From Strongylocentrotus purpuratus (lineage: Eukaryota; Echinodermata; Echinoidea; Camarodonta; Strongylocentrotidae): 64,000 nt of DNA. The number at the start of each line of letters is the position of its first letter. Within the stretch, counting starts at the first letter, position 1. Under the pieces are notes generated by a model, which ran no database searches, was not told the origin of the DNA, and was given only the letters and a program-made list of their open reading frames with translations. Below are positions 29,349 through 40,767 of this stretch, piece by piece. Position numbers and translations under genes: made by a program. The stretch is taken from contig NW_022145609.1 of assembly GCF_000002235.5 (NCBI RefSeq), positions 37,560,130-37,624,129 of the forward strand, read 5' to 3'.

Positions 29349-30024
29349 AACTTGAGTATGTGGTGGTCATCATCGTCGTCGGTGTCGTGTCGGTGGTGGT
29401 GGTGGTGGTTGCGGTGGTGGAGCTGCTGAGCTTGTTTTCTTCTCTTTTTTTTGGGGGGGGGATCACTAAGAACAGATCAGGGTAGGATAAAGGTTGAATG
29501 TATACACCATTATTCGAAACGCCCCCCCCCCCCCTCACCCCTCAAAAACGAAATGAAACCTCTTATTACCAATCTTATGAAAGAATATGTTTTGACTAAT
29601 ACGTGATGATACAAAATTTGCCGGGAAACCGCCTACTAATTGATATATTTGGTAAATTATCATATCGATCCGGCTGGATAGATATCGCGAATACACTTCA
29701 ACATTGAACACTTGGCATAATTTCAGCTTTTTTGCGAATTTAGGTTGAAGTATTGCCATCTAAACCTCTGAAGGCAATATTTAAACAATATTTAATGGAT
29801 ATTTTGCACCCCAAACCCTTGAACCGCAATTTTACCACTATACCGGTCTAGATCTTTAAAGGAGAAAGTGGATCGAGGGGTATATTAGTGGGGTGGTGGT
29901 GATGGTGGTAGAGATGTCGATGGCGGCATTTAGGAGAAAGTGGTGACATGACTCGAGAGTATTCTCCTCTCGTTCTTCCTCTTTCAAATGTCCTCTTTCC
30001 CCTTTCTCTACCTCCGCCCTCGCT

Positions 30025-30082
30025 CGCTCTCTCTCTCTCTCTCTCCTCTCTCTCCCCTCTCTCTCTCTCTCTCTCTCTCTTT
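30025..30082 (+). repeat. (CT)n microsatellite
   Basis: CT repeats broken by CCC, about 58 bp, in the spacer. Confidence 0.85.
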
Positions 30083-30305
30083 ATTTCTGTATGTATTTGA
30101 ATTTTCTAATCTTCAGTCACACAAATCGGTCAATTTTATTGTTCGGCTCGCCATGATATGTGTTAACTGGTCAAAACCACATGTATCAAAAAGACCCCAA
30201 TTTTTGCCTGATAGTTCGGAAATATAGTGTTGATCAAACCAGACACCTTCTTCAAATGAGGTATCACTGCATGGGACCTAAATATATGATATTGGCAATA
30301 ATAAT

Positions 30306-30515
30306 AAGATGAAGAAGAAGATGAAAGAGGAGGAGGGGAGGAGGAGGAGGAGGAGGAGAAGAAGAAGGAGGAGAAGGAGGATGAGGAGGAGGAGGAGGAG
30401 AAGAAGAAGAAGGAGGAGGAGGAGATGAAAGAGGAGGAGGGGAGGAGGAGGAGGAGGAGAAGAAGAAGGAGGAGGAGGAGGAGGAGAAGAAGAAGAAGAA
30501 GAAGAAGAAGAAGAA
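30306..30515 (+). repeat. (GAG/GAA)n triplet tract
   Basis: About 210 bp of pure purine triplets on the + strand, with an internal duplication of about 100 bp (GATGAAAGAGGAGGGGAGGA occurs twice). All-purine mirror symmetry favours triplex DNA. Confidence 0.9.
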
Positions 30516-30864
30516 CTAGAATTCGTCACTGTTGACGAATTAGATGATATGCAGCTGATCTGAAACGACAAAGAAACGATCGCCATTCAGTAACTTACGT
30601 AATGTACGTTCGACAATCGTTCACAGAAAAAGGAGCTGTAGTTCCATCTCGCCCTGATATGATGTTCCCTTTAGATTTTGTATACACGATTCCGGGCCCA
30701 ATATTTCGATGAAAATTACATATTACACAGAGGAAAATTAACAATCCTGATGGGGTTATAAGCACATTCTCATAATGGAAGAGTGCCTTTTGATAAGTAA
30801 CATAATTATATCATCTATAAATGCTAGCGAGCTTTGGGGAAATTTCTCTTAGTCGCTTTAAATT

Positions 30865-31900
30865 AGGGGCAAGTTTAATGATGAGAGGAAAAGGGACACT
30901 TATCGAAAGGGATAAGACAACTATTAGAAAAGAAAAGGAGCATGTGTCAAAATACAAAGACTAATCATCAGAGGTGAAAATGGGGCACTTCTTACAACTG
31001 AAAAGAGGCACTCACCAAGGATTAAAAAGGGCACTTATTGAAAAAGGAAATAGGCATTTGTCGACGCAGATTTTGATAAGGACATTTATAAGAGGTGAAA
31101 GGGGGCATTTATGAAAAGGGGATATGTCACTTATTAGAAAGGAAAAGGGCATGTATCATTGTCAAAAGGGAATTGATCAGAGGTGAAAATGGGCACTTAT
31201 CGCATCTGGAAAGGGGCACTGACCACTGACCAGATTTGAAAAGGGGCACTTCCGAGAATGAAAAAGGGGCACTTATAATAAAGGATAATGTGCATTTGTT
31301 GAAAGAAAAGGGGCATCGATCAGATTTAAATAGGGGCGTTAATCGGAGGTGAAAGGGAGCTTTTATGAGAAGGAGGAAGTAGCCCTTGTTAAAAAGAAAA
31401 AGAGACACATGTTAAAATAAACGGGACATTTTCATCATTGATGAAAAGGGGTAATTATGAGAAGGGGAAGGGGCACTTATAATATGGACCTACTTATCCG
31501 AGTTAAAAAGGGGTAGTTATGAAAAGAGTAAGGGGCATTTCTTACATAGAAAAAGGGGCACTTGTCAAAGTTGAGGGATACCTCTCAGATTTGAATAGGG
31601 CAATTATCAGAGGTGAAGGGGGCACTTATGAAAAGTGAAAAGGAGTAGTTCTCGTACCTGAAAAGGGCACTTACTAGAGATTAAAAAGGGCACATGTGAG
31701 AATGAAAAATGGACACTTTATTGCAAAGAAAACTGGGAACTTTTCGAAAGCAAGGGGCACGTGTCAAATATAAAATTATACACTTATCAGAGGTTTAAAG
31801 AGAAGGGGCACTTTAATAAAGTAATAGGGGCAAGAATGAAGGTGAAAGGAGCACTTTTACTATGAAAAAGGAGCCCTTCTGGGGAAATTTAAAAAGTGGG
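30865..31900 (+). repeat. Degenerate GGGGCACTT array, plus orientation
   Basis: About 1 kb of diverged 20-35 bp units near the consensus GGGGCACTTATCAGAGGTGA with AAAA spacers. It ends at GCGCCGCCTCCGCTAAAAGG followed by CGGATCC, similar to the end after the array at 43230 (GCGCCGCCTCTG). Probably the body of a non-autonomous transposon. Confidence 0.85.
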
Positions 31901-32142
31901 GGAGCGCCGCCTCCGCTAAAAGGCGGATCCATGCTTTGATAAAAGAGGCATATTTGATTTTAAAGAATAATTGGCATGATCAATTTTTAAGCTAGATGTA
32001 ACGATAAATAGTTTGAAATGGGGTATTCGTAGAAATGTAAAGTTCGTTGAGATTATTAAATACGCATGCATATAGTAGTCTGATGTGGGATCGATTTCTT
32101 TTGTCTGGTAGAGTAAGATCAGACCTAGGAATTGTGTTGAAT

Positions 32143-32154
32143 TGCGCATGCGTG
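32143..32154. promoter_or_regulatory. NRF-1-like palindromic site upstream of gene 2
   Basis: TGCGCATGCGTG nearly fits the NRF-1 consensus YGCGCAYGCGCR, one base off at the end. It lies about 200 bp before a candidate 5' UTR exon end (donor at 32346). Chance occurrence is possible. Confidence 0.25.
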
Positions 32155-32229
32155 CAATTGTAATGGAATAACATATTTAATAACGGCTTTGGATGATCAA
32201 GATTACAATTTTCGTTGTCGTCATTTGGA

Positions 32230-32345
32230 GAGTGTGTGTTCTGGTGTCTTAATGCCAGCTGTCATTACGGAACTTATCAATTGACGTTTCAGTTTGAGAA
32301 ACGTGGACATTAGAGAAACACCTCCACCAATTTCTACTTTCACAG
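32230..32345 (+). other. Candidate 5' UTR exon of gene 2
   Basis: Ends in TTTCACAG/GTAAGAAC, a good donor at 32346. The next acceptor that fits is TCCTACAG at 36239, just before the start codon of the peroxidase. The left border is a guess, and no transcript evidence is available. Confidence 0.25.
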
Positions 32346-32399
32346 GTAAGAACATTCAATTTATGTATTGTTTGAATATTTATTTGTGTATTTCTGTTT

Positions 32400-33796
32400 T
32401 TTCTTCGTTTCCTTGTTTGCAAACAAAAATTTGTATCTCTGTTTTTTTTTTCGCGGATCCCTTTGAAAACCACTTCATGTTGAAAGAGCTCATCTACCCC
32501 ATTAAAGAAGTAAATAGATTAACACAAAAGGAGCATATTCAAGTCTTTTCTAATTCGCAAGTCTCTCTCTCAAATTTCTATTCATATTATTATAAACTAT
32601 AACTTTGAGAGAAGCGAGTGCAGGCGTGTCAGTCTTTTTTTTTTAAATTTACCTTCATCCGAAAGCATTCGATTTACTGGTTCTTAATTTTGTACATTTT
32701 CAATGTAGGCCTATATTACTATAACACGATCGCAAATACTTTCAAGAAATCAACATCAATGCCATTCATAATGCCTTTAGAATTCATGTTTAGATTATGC
32801 TATAATGTCACTTTACTGTTCGCACATTTTAAAAGGCTACTGAAATTGCTTAATTTAAGATTGTCTTTTCGAAAGTTTTCGCGATCATGTTAGATGAAGG
32901 CCTTCTTTATAACTCTTGAAAAGGTATATTGGAAAAATCGTGAAGGGGGTGAACAGCAAAAGATTGTGGTTTTCTTTGAAATTACTTATCTAATAACATG
33001 ATATCAAAGGATGCTTGGTCCGAGTTCGATGTCACAAAGAGAAACATTTGTCTAACTTCCTCTATTAGACCTACTTAAATCTAGCGTTAGTTTATTTTTA
33101 AATAGATGTGACAAGAGACATGCCTATAGGTTAAGGTAATTCGTACATCGCTTCAAAGTTCATTCTTACCAAAAATGAAGAGATCTTCACTTACAAAACG
33201 CTTGTAGCATTTCTTAATATCTTAAGGTTTTTTGCTAAGGCTAATGGATAATCATTTCAACTACTTTCACCCCTTTGTCAAAATACTAATCTGAACCTTT
33301 ATTATTTTTGCTTCGTATGATGTTCAAATCACAGTATAAGAGAATACATACTTATAGTAATGTGGCAGTTGAAAGAGTAAAACAAAGGAAAATCATGAGC
33401 GAAATGTTTATCCGAATTAATATTCTGCTTTAATGTTCAAGACGTACACTTCCACCTTAATAAAAACAAATAGCTAACTTTTAGTCCCCAACATCTGGAA
33501 ATTTCTTGCTGATGAAAGTTTAAATTATGAAAGAGTGCCATTAAAGAAAAAATAATAATTTCCGCGCTCTTTTTTGCATTTGATCATTCTTTTTCAATAT
33601 TCATCTTTCTAATGCAGTGGTAGGAAATTGGGGCATAAGGAATCTTTTATTTAAAGTAACCATTTCTTGTCCCCCTTTCCTATCCGATCTTTATTTTCTT
33701 TTTTTCAAATTTATTTTCATATCTTATGACGTGAGAAAATGTGGGAAATAGAATCTCAACTTGTGATACAGATGGAACGAATCACTTAGATGTAGA

Positions 33797-33834
<38 letters not shown>

Positions 33835-34050
33835 CAATAGAGCGGGCGTCAATAATGACCCTGATAACTTTGTTTAAAACAGCTGAAAAACAAACACACC
33901 CCAATGTCACGATCCATACGTCAACGCCTTTCCTATTTTGTTGCTTCCAGATGGATGTACAGGTGTCAATTTTGGGAGCGTATCCCCCCCCCCCCCCGTC
34001 TCCCCTGTTTTGAAATAATGCGAGCCAAATATTGGTACGTAATGGTGAGC
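32400..34050. other. Spacer or first intron of gene 2
   Basis: AT-rich DNA with a (GA)n microsatellite at 33799-33832 and a C run near 33984. No coding similarity seen. Confidence 0.5.
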
Positions 34051-34052
34051 AG

Positions 34053-34100
34053 CAGTGGCGTAATGAGCAAAAACTTTTTTTTGGGGGGGGGCAGAAGAAA
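34053..34100 (+). mobile_element. Transposon end, CAGTGGCGTAATGAGC type
   Basis: CAGTGGCGTAATGAGCAAAA followed by a T run and G run. The same end appears inverted at 48318-48339 (CGCTCAATACGCCACTG) and 49598-49618 (TTTGCTCATTACACCACTG). CAG..G-type ends are usual for hAT elements. The partner end of this copy is not certain. Confidence 0.55.
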
Positions 34101-34189
34101 AAAATCCGCTTCACCTCCACTCTTACATGCAGGCCCCGCTGAACGTTTTTCAAAGTGGAAGGGGGAGGCTTAGGTATTTAGGATCAGGT

Positions 34190-34730
34190 AGAGCGTAGCG
34201 TAAATTGGCGTAGGGTCTAGGGGCAAAGCCCCAGCGGGGTCAATGGGCGGATCCGCCGGGAGCTCAGTGGGTATGGCCTCATAATTACAGTGAGATAAGC
34301 ATATTTTGATACCTTATTCATGACACTGGCGGGTTACTAATTGGCGTGGGGTCTAGGGGGCTTAGCACCCTGAAACTTATTTGATGCAAATTATAACGAT
34401 CAGATAAGCATTCAGGGGCCTGCCTTCGGGCCTAGGTTGGTATGGGCTTTTAATTACGGTGGGATAAGCATATTTTGATACCTTATTCATGACACTGGTA
34501 GGTCACTAATTGACGTGGGGTCTAGGGGGCTGAGCACCCTGAAACTCAGTGATTTGAGGCAAATTATAACGATCAGATAAGCATTCAGGGGCCCGCCTTA
34601 GGCCCCCTGGTGGAGTCGAGGGGACAGAGCCCCCGGAAGCTCAAGAGTTCTAGGCAATTAATCACGGTCAGATGAGCATATTTTTGATACCTCATTATTT
34701 TGTGACACTGGCAGGTCACTATTCTCCCTT
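34190..34730. repeat. Diverged tandem repeat with GATAAGCATATTTTGATACC
   Basis: Three units, at about 34294, 34463 and 34671, share GATAAGCATATTTTGATACC, GACACTGGCAGGTCACTA and TTGGCGTGGGGTCTAGGGGG. Unit length is irregular (169 and 208 bp). A single related segment lies at 62447-62512. Confidence 0.75.
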
Positions 34731-34929
34731 TCTATCTCTCTCTTTCTATTTTCTCTTTAATATACTTTTTCAAAAAATGGAGGGGGGGTAGCTTGAGGTC
34801 CTCAAGCCCCGCTGTTCCGCGGTCCCTGACAATTAGGCCTCTTAATAAGCATAAATCTCGGAAAATAATGTCATTTCAGCACCATTTGTAAATCACCGGT
34901 ATCTAATTAGAAATACACCACGTTTGAGC

Positions 34930-35588
34930 CCCCCCCCCCCCCGATCTACACCTTGTTGGCGGGAAAATCGCAACCGATCTCCCTTACCTTTCTTCTTTCT
35001 CTTTGTTGTTCTTTTAAGTTTACTCCTCTTTCCCTTTCCCTACCCTTCTTTAAGGCTTGCTGGGAGGGGGGAGGCAAGGGCCTCCCCCGTTGTACGCGTT
35101 GTTTGGCGGGATTAATCGCAACTGCTCTCCCTTTCTTTTCACCCACTTCTTTTCTTCCTCTTTTTTGTTCCCTTTTAGCCATCCGCTTTCCCTTTCCCTT
35201 CCTTCTCTATTTTTTGGGTGGGGTCGGGGGGTCGGGGGCAAGGACCTTTTATCTCCCCCCGATCCACAACTTGTTGGCGGGGAAAATGCAACTGATATCG
35301 CCATTCTTTTCTTTTCTTCTTTCTCTTTTTTCTGCCTTTTATCTCATTTTTCCTTTTTTTTCTTTCCCTTTCCTTCCTTCTCTCTTATTTTTTGATGGAG
35401 GAGGGGGGGGGGCAAGGCCCTTTCGGCTCCCTGATCTCCTTCTTTTTTCCCTTTTCTGTTCTTCTTCCTCTTCTTTCTGACTTGTATCTCACTTCCCCCC
35501 TTTTTTTCTTTTCCTTTTATCTCTCTCTCTCTCTCTTTTGCGGAGGGGGGCACTCGCCCCCCCCCCCCCCCTGGATCCGCGCCTCGGT
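34930..35588. repeat. Pyrimidine-rich tandem repeat ending in a hAT-like terminus
   Basis: Units of roughly 135-170 bp start with TTGTTGGCGGGAAAATCGCA and run into TTTCCCTTTCCCT tracts and G runs. The block ends CCTGGATCCGCGCCTCGG at 35571-35588, the inverted form of the CAGGGGCGCGGATCCAGG end at 44536. Frames here are Phe/Pro/Leu artefacts. Confidence 0.7.
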
Positions 35589-35779
35589 TAGAATGCCCTG
35601 GCAAATGTAATATCATGCCAAAGGACATTAGTGCAGCAGCGAGCCTAAAACCGCGAACCGCGACCGTGACGTATCCACGAGTACACGATAACGTATGATT
35701 TAAATGTTATAGATTTAATGTGAATTTATGTTCATAACTTCATAACATCAAGTACATAAGACATGGACTGGCCTATAAT

Positions 35780-36210
35780 TGCGAGCTTTTAGAACATATT
35801 CTCTTTCTTTCATGAATTGGCACCAATTTATCTGCAACATCTAATCCAGAAATACAAACCCTAACGCAATCTATACGGTCTACTTCAGTGTCAACTCTTT
35901 CTTATGGTCATCGCTCTCTTTGCAAAGCTTCTGCTGAACTTTAGAACAAACTACCTTAAATGTCAAAAACTGTCAGACTGTCAACCAATTCAAAACTTGT
36001 CTTAAGACACATTTATTCAAAATTGCTTTTGATGATTAACTTACGCTGCTCACATTGATGTATATTTCTTATGCATTGTAATTTGATTTATTTGTAACTT
36101 TTTTTTGTTTAATTGTTTATCATTGTATTTTGTTTGTTATGGCGCTTAAGGAGACTTTCGGCGGTAAGCGCTTTATAAGCATCGTTATTATTATTATTAT
36201 TATTATTTTC
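35780..36210 (+). mobile_element. 3' end of a CR1/L2-type LINE
   Basis: Diverged C-terminal reverse-transcriptase polyprotein segments: LAPIYLQHLIQKYKP, SYGHRSLCKASAEL and CLKTHLFKIAFDD, the usual APxYL..., RSF..., FKxxLKTHLF order. They lie in more than one frame with stops. It ends GCGCTTTATAAGCATCGTTA and a (TTA)n tail, as in CR1/L2-like elements. Confidence 0.8.
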
Positions 36211-36239
36211 ATGATATGATATTTTTTCTAATCCTACAG

Positions 36240-36302
36240 ATTTAACGGGTGAAATATCACTCGGAAATCAATCGAAATGGGTCGAAGTGCCCTGCTATTT
36301 TG
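36240..36302 (+). CDS. Gene 2 exon 1: start codon and signal-peptide start
   Basis: After a TCCTACAG acceptor come 37 nt of leader and ATG at 36277 in a good context (A at -3, G at +4). MGRSALLF is followed by TG, which joins C from the next exon to make Cys. Donor GTAAGT at 36303. The start was chosen because it gives a complete hydrophobic signal peptide in phase. Confidence 0.75.
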
Positions 36303-38355
36303 GTAAGTACTTATTCCTCTTTTATCTTTTAAATATTTTTTTGTTTTTTAAATCGTTTAATGGTTTGTTCTTACCCGAATGCAAAGCATGTAAGTGCTTG
36401 AAAGTGGGCGACCGGGGGGGGGGGGGGATTTATGTCCACTTCGAGGGGCTTGGTAATGAAAATGAATACATTACCAAAGAGCACTAGCACATCGACCTGG
36501 TTTCGAACCCGGGATCCCCCCCTCCCCCCCCCCCCCTCGCACTTACTAGACCACTGCTCTACCACTGAGCCATCAAGTCTCCTATTTATTATTGCATCAT
36601 TACGTTGAATTTTTCTTTAGAAACATGCTTGTAAAGACTCCGGATATCAACTTACGGGTAATGTCAAAACCCTATTGTTTTGATTGAAAAATTAATGTCT
36701 AGATTACGCAATTATGTCATTATCACGTTCACAAGATACAAGAGATGACAGGTGATCTATTTAGATTTAAAGAATAATTCTCATGCTTTTCTCATTTATT
36801 TGAACCATGCTGCCTCGCCCCCACATAAGTTACATCCTTTGCGAATCATTATCTATTAATAATTGAAATTGAAAAGAAGAAAAAAGGAATTGAAATTAAA
36901 CCCATACAAATAATTTTCCGTTGTATGTACAATAAACCTTTGAGATGCTTTAAACAAAATACAATTCAACTAAACATAATTACAGTGACATGACACCGCG
37001 GGTTCAAAAAACTTTTGTTTTGCATTTTTATTTGTGGATTCTGGACAACATTATGGAATTCTATATCCATTATCATTTTGCTGGTGTATATATTGTGTTC
37101 TTGCTCGTTTTGAATTTGTCAACCATGAATTTAAACAAATTGAATTAATGAAACGTGTTTATCGTGTCGCAATACACAGATAAATAATGATAAAACTATC
37201 ATTCTGAGAAAATCAAAACATGAAGTTTAATTAAGGTCGTAATATAGTTCGTCATGGTCGTGGAAATCACATTCTTGTAAAAGGCCTAATCAAACTCGTT
37301 GGAATTCATGCTTCAATTTTTTTAACAAAGGTCGTTTCCATTGAAAGCTCTCTGAAGATCATTTAAATTAGTCCAATACCGTTAAATCATTGATTTGGAC
37401 AACAAAATTACAGATTTGGGGCAAAAAGTGATTTTTGTGTAGAGAAAACAAGACATAAATAAAAGTGACATCTACCAAGGCCTGTAATTATACTTTAATC
37501 ACTATTTTAGAGCAACATAGAAACAATACTTTTCTAAGGGTGAAATGCAGTGGAATTTGTTCTTGTATGGTATGGTATTTGGTATAGTATTTATTGAATC
37601 ATACATCGCACTTACATATACTGAATTACACATGGATATACATTGCATTTTAAAAAACAAGTGTACAATTTAAAACAGTATCATTTACAGATTTACATAA
37701 TTATAAGTACACGTATATGTCACATGTTTATCCTTAATTTTATTCTAGAAGCCTATACAGAAACAGGCTTGATTGATTGAAAGAGAGGGTAGCATAAGGG
37801 TGCCCCCCCCCCTTTCATCACTCCAATGTGCACATTATTTGTGGTCCCGACGCGCAAGACAGGGTCTGAGTTATCCAAGCTATAGACTACAGTCTAAGAA
37901 TGCCCTCAGTGTAATGTACCTGGGTAAAGGTACTTTAGGCTTGGCCGAAGACATCATTATGCAGATATGTTTTCTTAGTATGTCCTAATCACCGTTTGAA
38001 AGGGGTGGGGAGGAGGGTACTGCCCTGGACCAAATTTCCTGAAGAGTTAGCTGTCTCTATAAGCCATAAACAAAACAAAAAATAGCCAAAACAGAAACAC
38101 GAAAAACGTAAATTACAAAAGACAAAGCTCCCCAGATTTTTGAATTCGCCAAGAAATCTTGCAATTTTCCAACAATCAAGATAAGAAAAAAATTCTAAAC
38201 ATATAAAAAAAAATGCAACAAAATCAACAATAAAAATAACAACAAAGACTCAAACAACAACAACAACAAAAGTTGACAGTTTTTGAGATTTCGGGACAGC
38301 CTACATAGTTTCTAATTTTGCTTCCAGATTTTTGAAAGGGATATTTGTTACCACC

Positions 38356-38386
<31 letters not shown>

Positions 38387-40731
38387 AGCCCATCCCTAGT
38401 GACCCTCCTGTGGTTGATCTGCAATGTTGTTGTTTTTAAGTTGTTCTCCTTTTCATATTCATTCTCTAGCTCCCTGTTGGTCATTTCCTGCGTGGCCGCC
38501 CAGGATCTAGTTTCTAATATCGCCGAACCCGATAAAGACAGTGTGGATGCTGATTCTGGTAGGTCTGTGGCATAGCTACAGTGGATACGTAGAGGCACCT
38601 GTGCTCCCCCCCCCCCCCTTCCCCCTCATCGAGTGATGAAAATTAGGAAGAAAATAGGGGGAAACGAGAAAAAAGAAAGAGAGAAAGGGAAAATGACGAG
38701 AAGAGAAGACGCCTGCAACTTGACCACCTACCGCACATTCCCTATAATCAGGAGCCCTATAAATTCACCCCCCCCCCCGATCACCACCCAGTGGCGGATC
38801 CAGGGGGGGTTGGGGGGGTTGCAACCCCCCCCTTGGGCGGCCCAAAAAAAAAACAAAAAAAAAAAAAGGGGAAAAAAAAAAAAAAAAAAAAAAAGAACGC
38901 ACGCTGGAGAGAAACCCTTTCAAGTGCAAATATTGTGAGAAGATATTCAACTCATCTGGTAACTTAACCAAACACATGATAACTCTGGATATAACTATGT
39001 ATTAAACTGTTACTTGATTTAAAAAGACGTTATCATGCACTGCTTTTTATGGTCTCCATTGTGTTAATAGATGCCAGGAAAACATCACTTACGGGGTTCA
39101 AATAAACACCCCCAAAAAAATCGGCTCGCCGCTTCGCGGCTCGTGGACGATGCTCCGCATCGTCATTATTTTGGTCAACCCCCCCCCTTAGCAAAAAGCT
39201 AGATCCGCCCCTGCGGCACCACTCCGGGAACGGGGACCGCATGCATGTTCCAAAAATGTCCGGTAAAGGGGTACTTTTCACGCAGTAAAGTCCGGCTTTT
39301 AACACACACAAAATCGGCCCGTATTGACTTTACACACCGGACTTATGGGGTGTTTTCAAAACGAGGGAACATGCATACGTGTACCCTAAATAACACTGAG
39401 TGGGGGGGGGGGGAATTTACGGTGCAATGTAAATGTAATTTACGATGCAACACTTCAACATCCACTTCTCAAGAGGTGACCGAATGTATTCATGACTTTG
39501 GCATTGAATGATCATTCTTAAATGCACAAATTGGGACTGCTCGATGTGTAAAAGATCTATGGATATTAAGGGTTATTAATTTTGTACCATCTGCTAACTA
39601 CGAACTGGTCTCTTGTCGAGGGAGCAAATTTCGGATCACATAATTATGGGACGCAAGATTAATCCTTCATTTTAGCTTTCCTGACATATTATGCTTCCCC
39701 TTTCTAATTTACAGGCAATACACTGTCGGCCAGCGAGCTTTTGGCGCAGTTTAACAGCGGGGACTTAAATGACGAAGAATTGGCGGCCTTTGAACTTATT
39801 CGCGAACATTCGGGTGACTTGACATCAAAGTAAGTTTAGAAAACGAGAAAAATCACTTGACTTGATCTACGAATGACAATATCACGTGGCCTGACATCAA
39901 AGAATATTTAGAAAATTGGAAAATCACGTGACTTTCCCTCCAACTTCCAAGTAGAGAGAATGAGGGAACGACACGATTGTAAGGAGTTTAAAAAAGTTTA
40001 TTTAAGACAACAATGGATAGTTATTTCCAATCTTATATCATATGATATGAACTTAATGTTTTTAAAACAGATTAAATATAATGTCTACAGAACGGCGCTA
40101 CATGCGTTAAATACAGTTGATTGCATTTACATTGATTACTGTAAATTTAAAATGTGTTCTGATTAGCTGAGTAATCAGGGACTTTTAGATTTGCACAACG
40201 GAGAACGTGGACTGCCCTTTTAAAGCAATTTGACGGGGGGTAAGCGGCCACTTTTTTTTTTTTTTTTTGGTCTTGAAATTTGAAAATTTGTCATTTTTTT
40301 TCGTTGGGGGGGGGGGGTAAGGTCACTTTACGTTAGCCGTGGGCATAATTTTTTTTTTTTTTTTTTTTTAATTAAAAAAAAAAAAAGGGGGGGGGGTTTT
40401 AGTTTTTTTAGGGGGGTTTACACACATAAAAATACCAAAGGGGGGGGGTTGAACCCCCACGCCCCCCCCCCCTGCGTACGCCCCTGGCCGAGGGTGTTTG
40501 GACTGTTTTGAAGGTACCGAGTGTTGGTAGTTTTACTTATGCCCGAACAAAATTATGTGTATTATTTGTTTTATAAGATTATGTTTTATTTGTTTTATAA
40601 AATGATGTTTTATAACATTTGATTAGGATTCACGTTATCATGTTATAATAGTAGTGAAAGTAGTAGTGATAGTAGTAGTAATACTTAGTAATAGTAGTAG
40701 TAGAGGTGGTAGTAGTATAGTAGTACTTCTC

Positions 40732-40767
<36 letters not shown>

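Noticed and set aside
30865-31900. CRISPR-like repeat array
   Set aside because: Units are degenerate, spacers are not distinct and the context is a eukaryotic intergenic region.
34946-35628. Frames of 80-175 codons rich in Phe, Leu, Pro and Gly
   Set aside because: They arise from pyrimidine tracts and G/C runs in a tandem repeat.
36499-36572. A real tRNA gene on the minus strand
   Set aside because: A and B boxes are good, but acceptor and anticodon stems do not pair and a long homopolymer splits the arms; a SINE head fits better.
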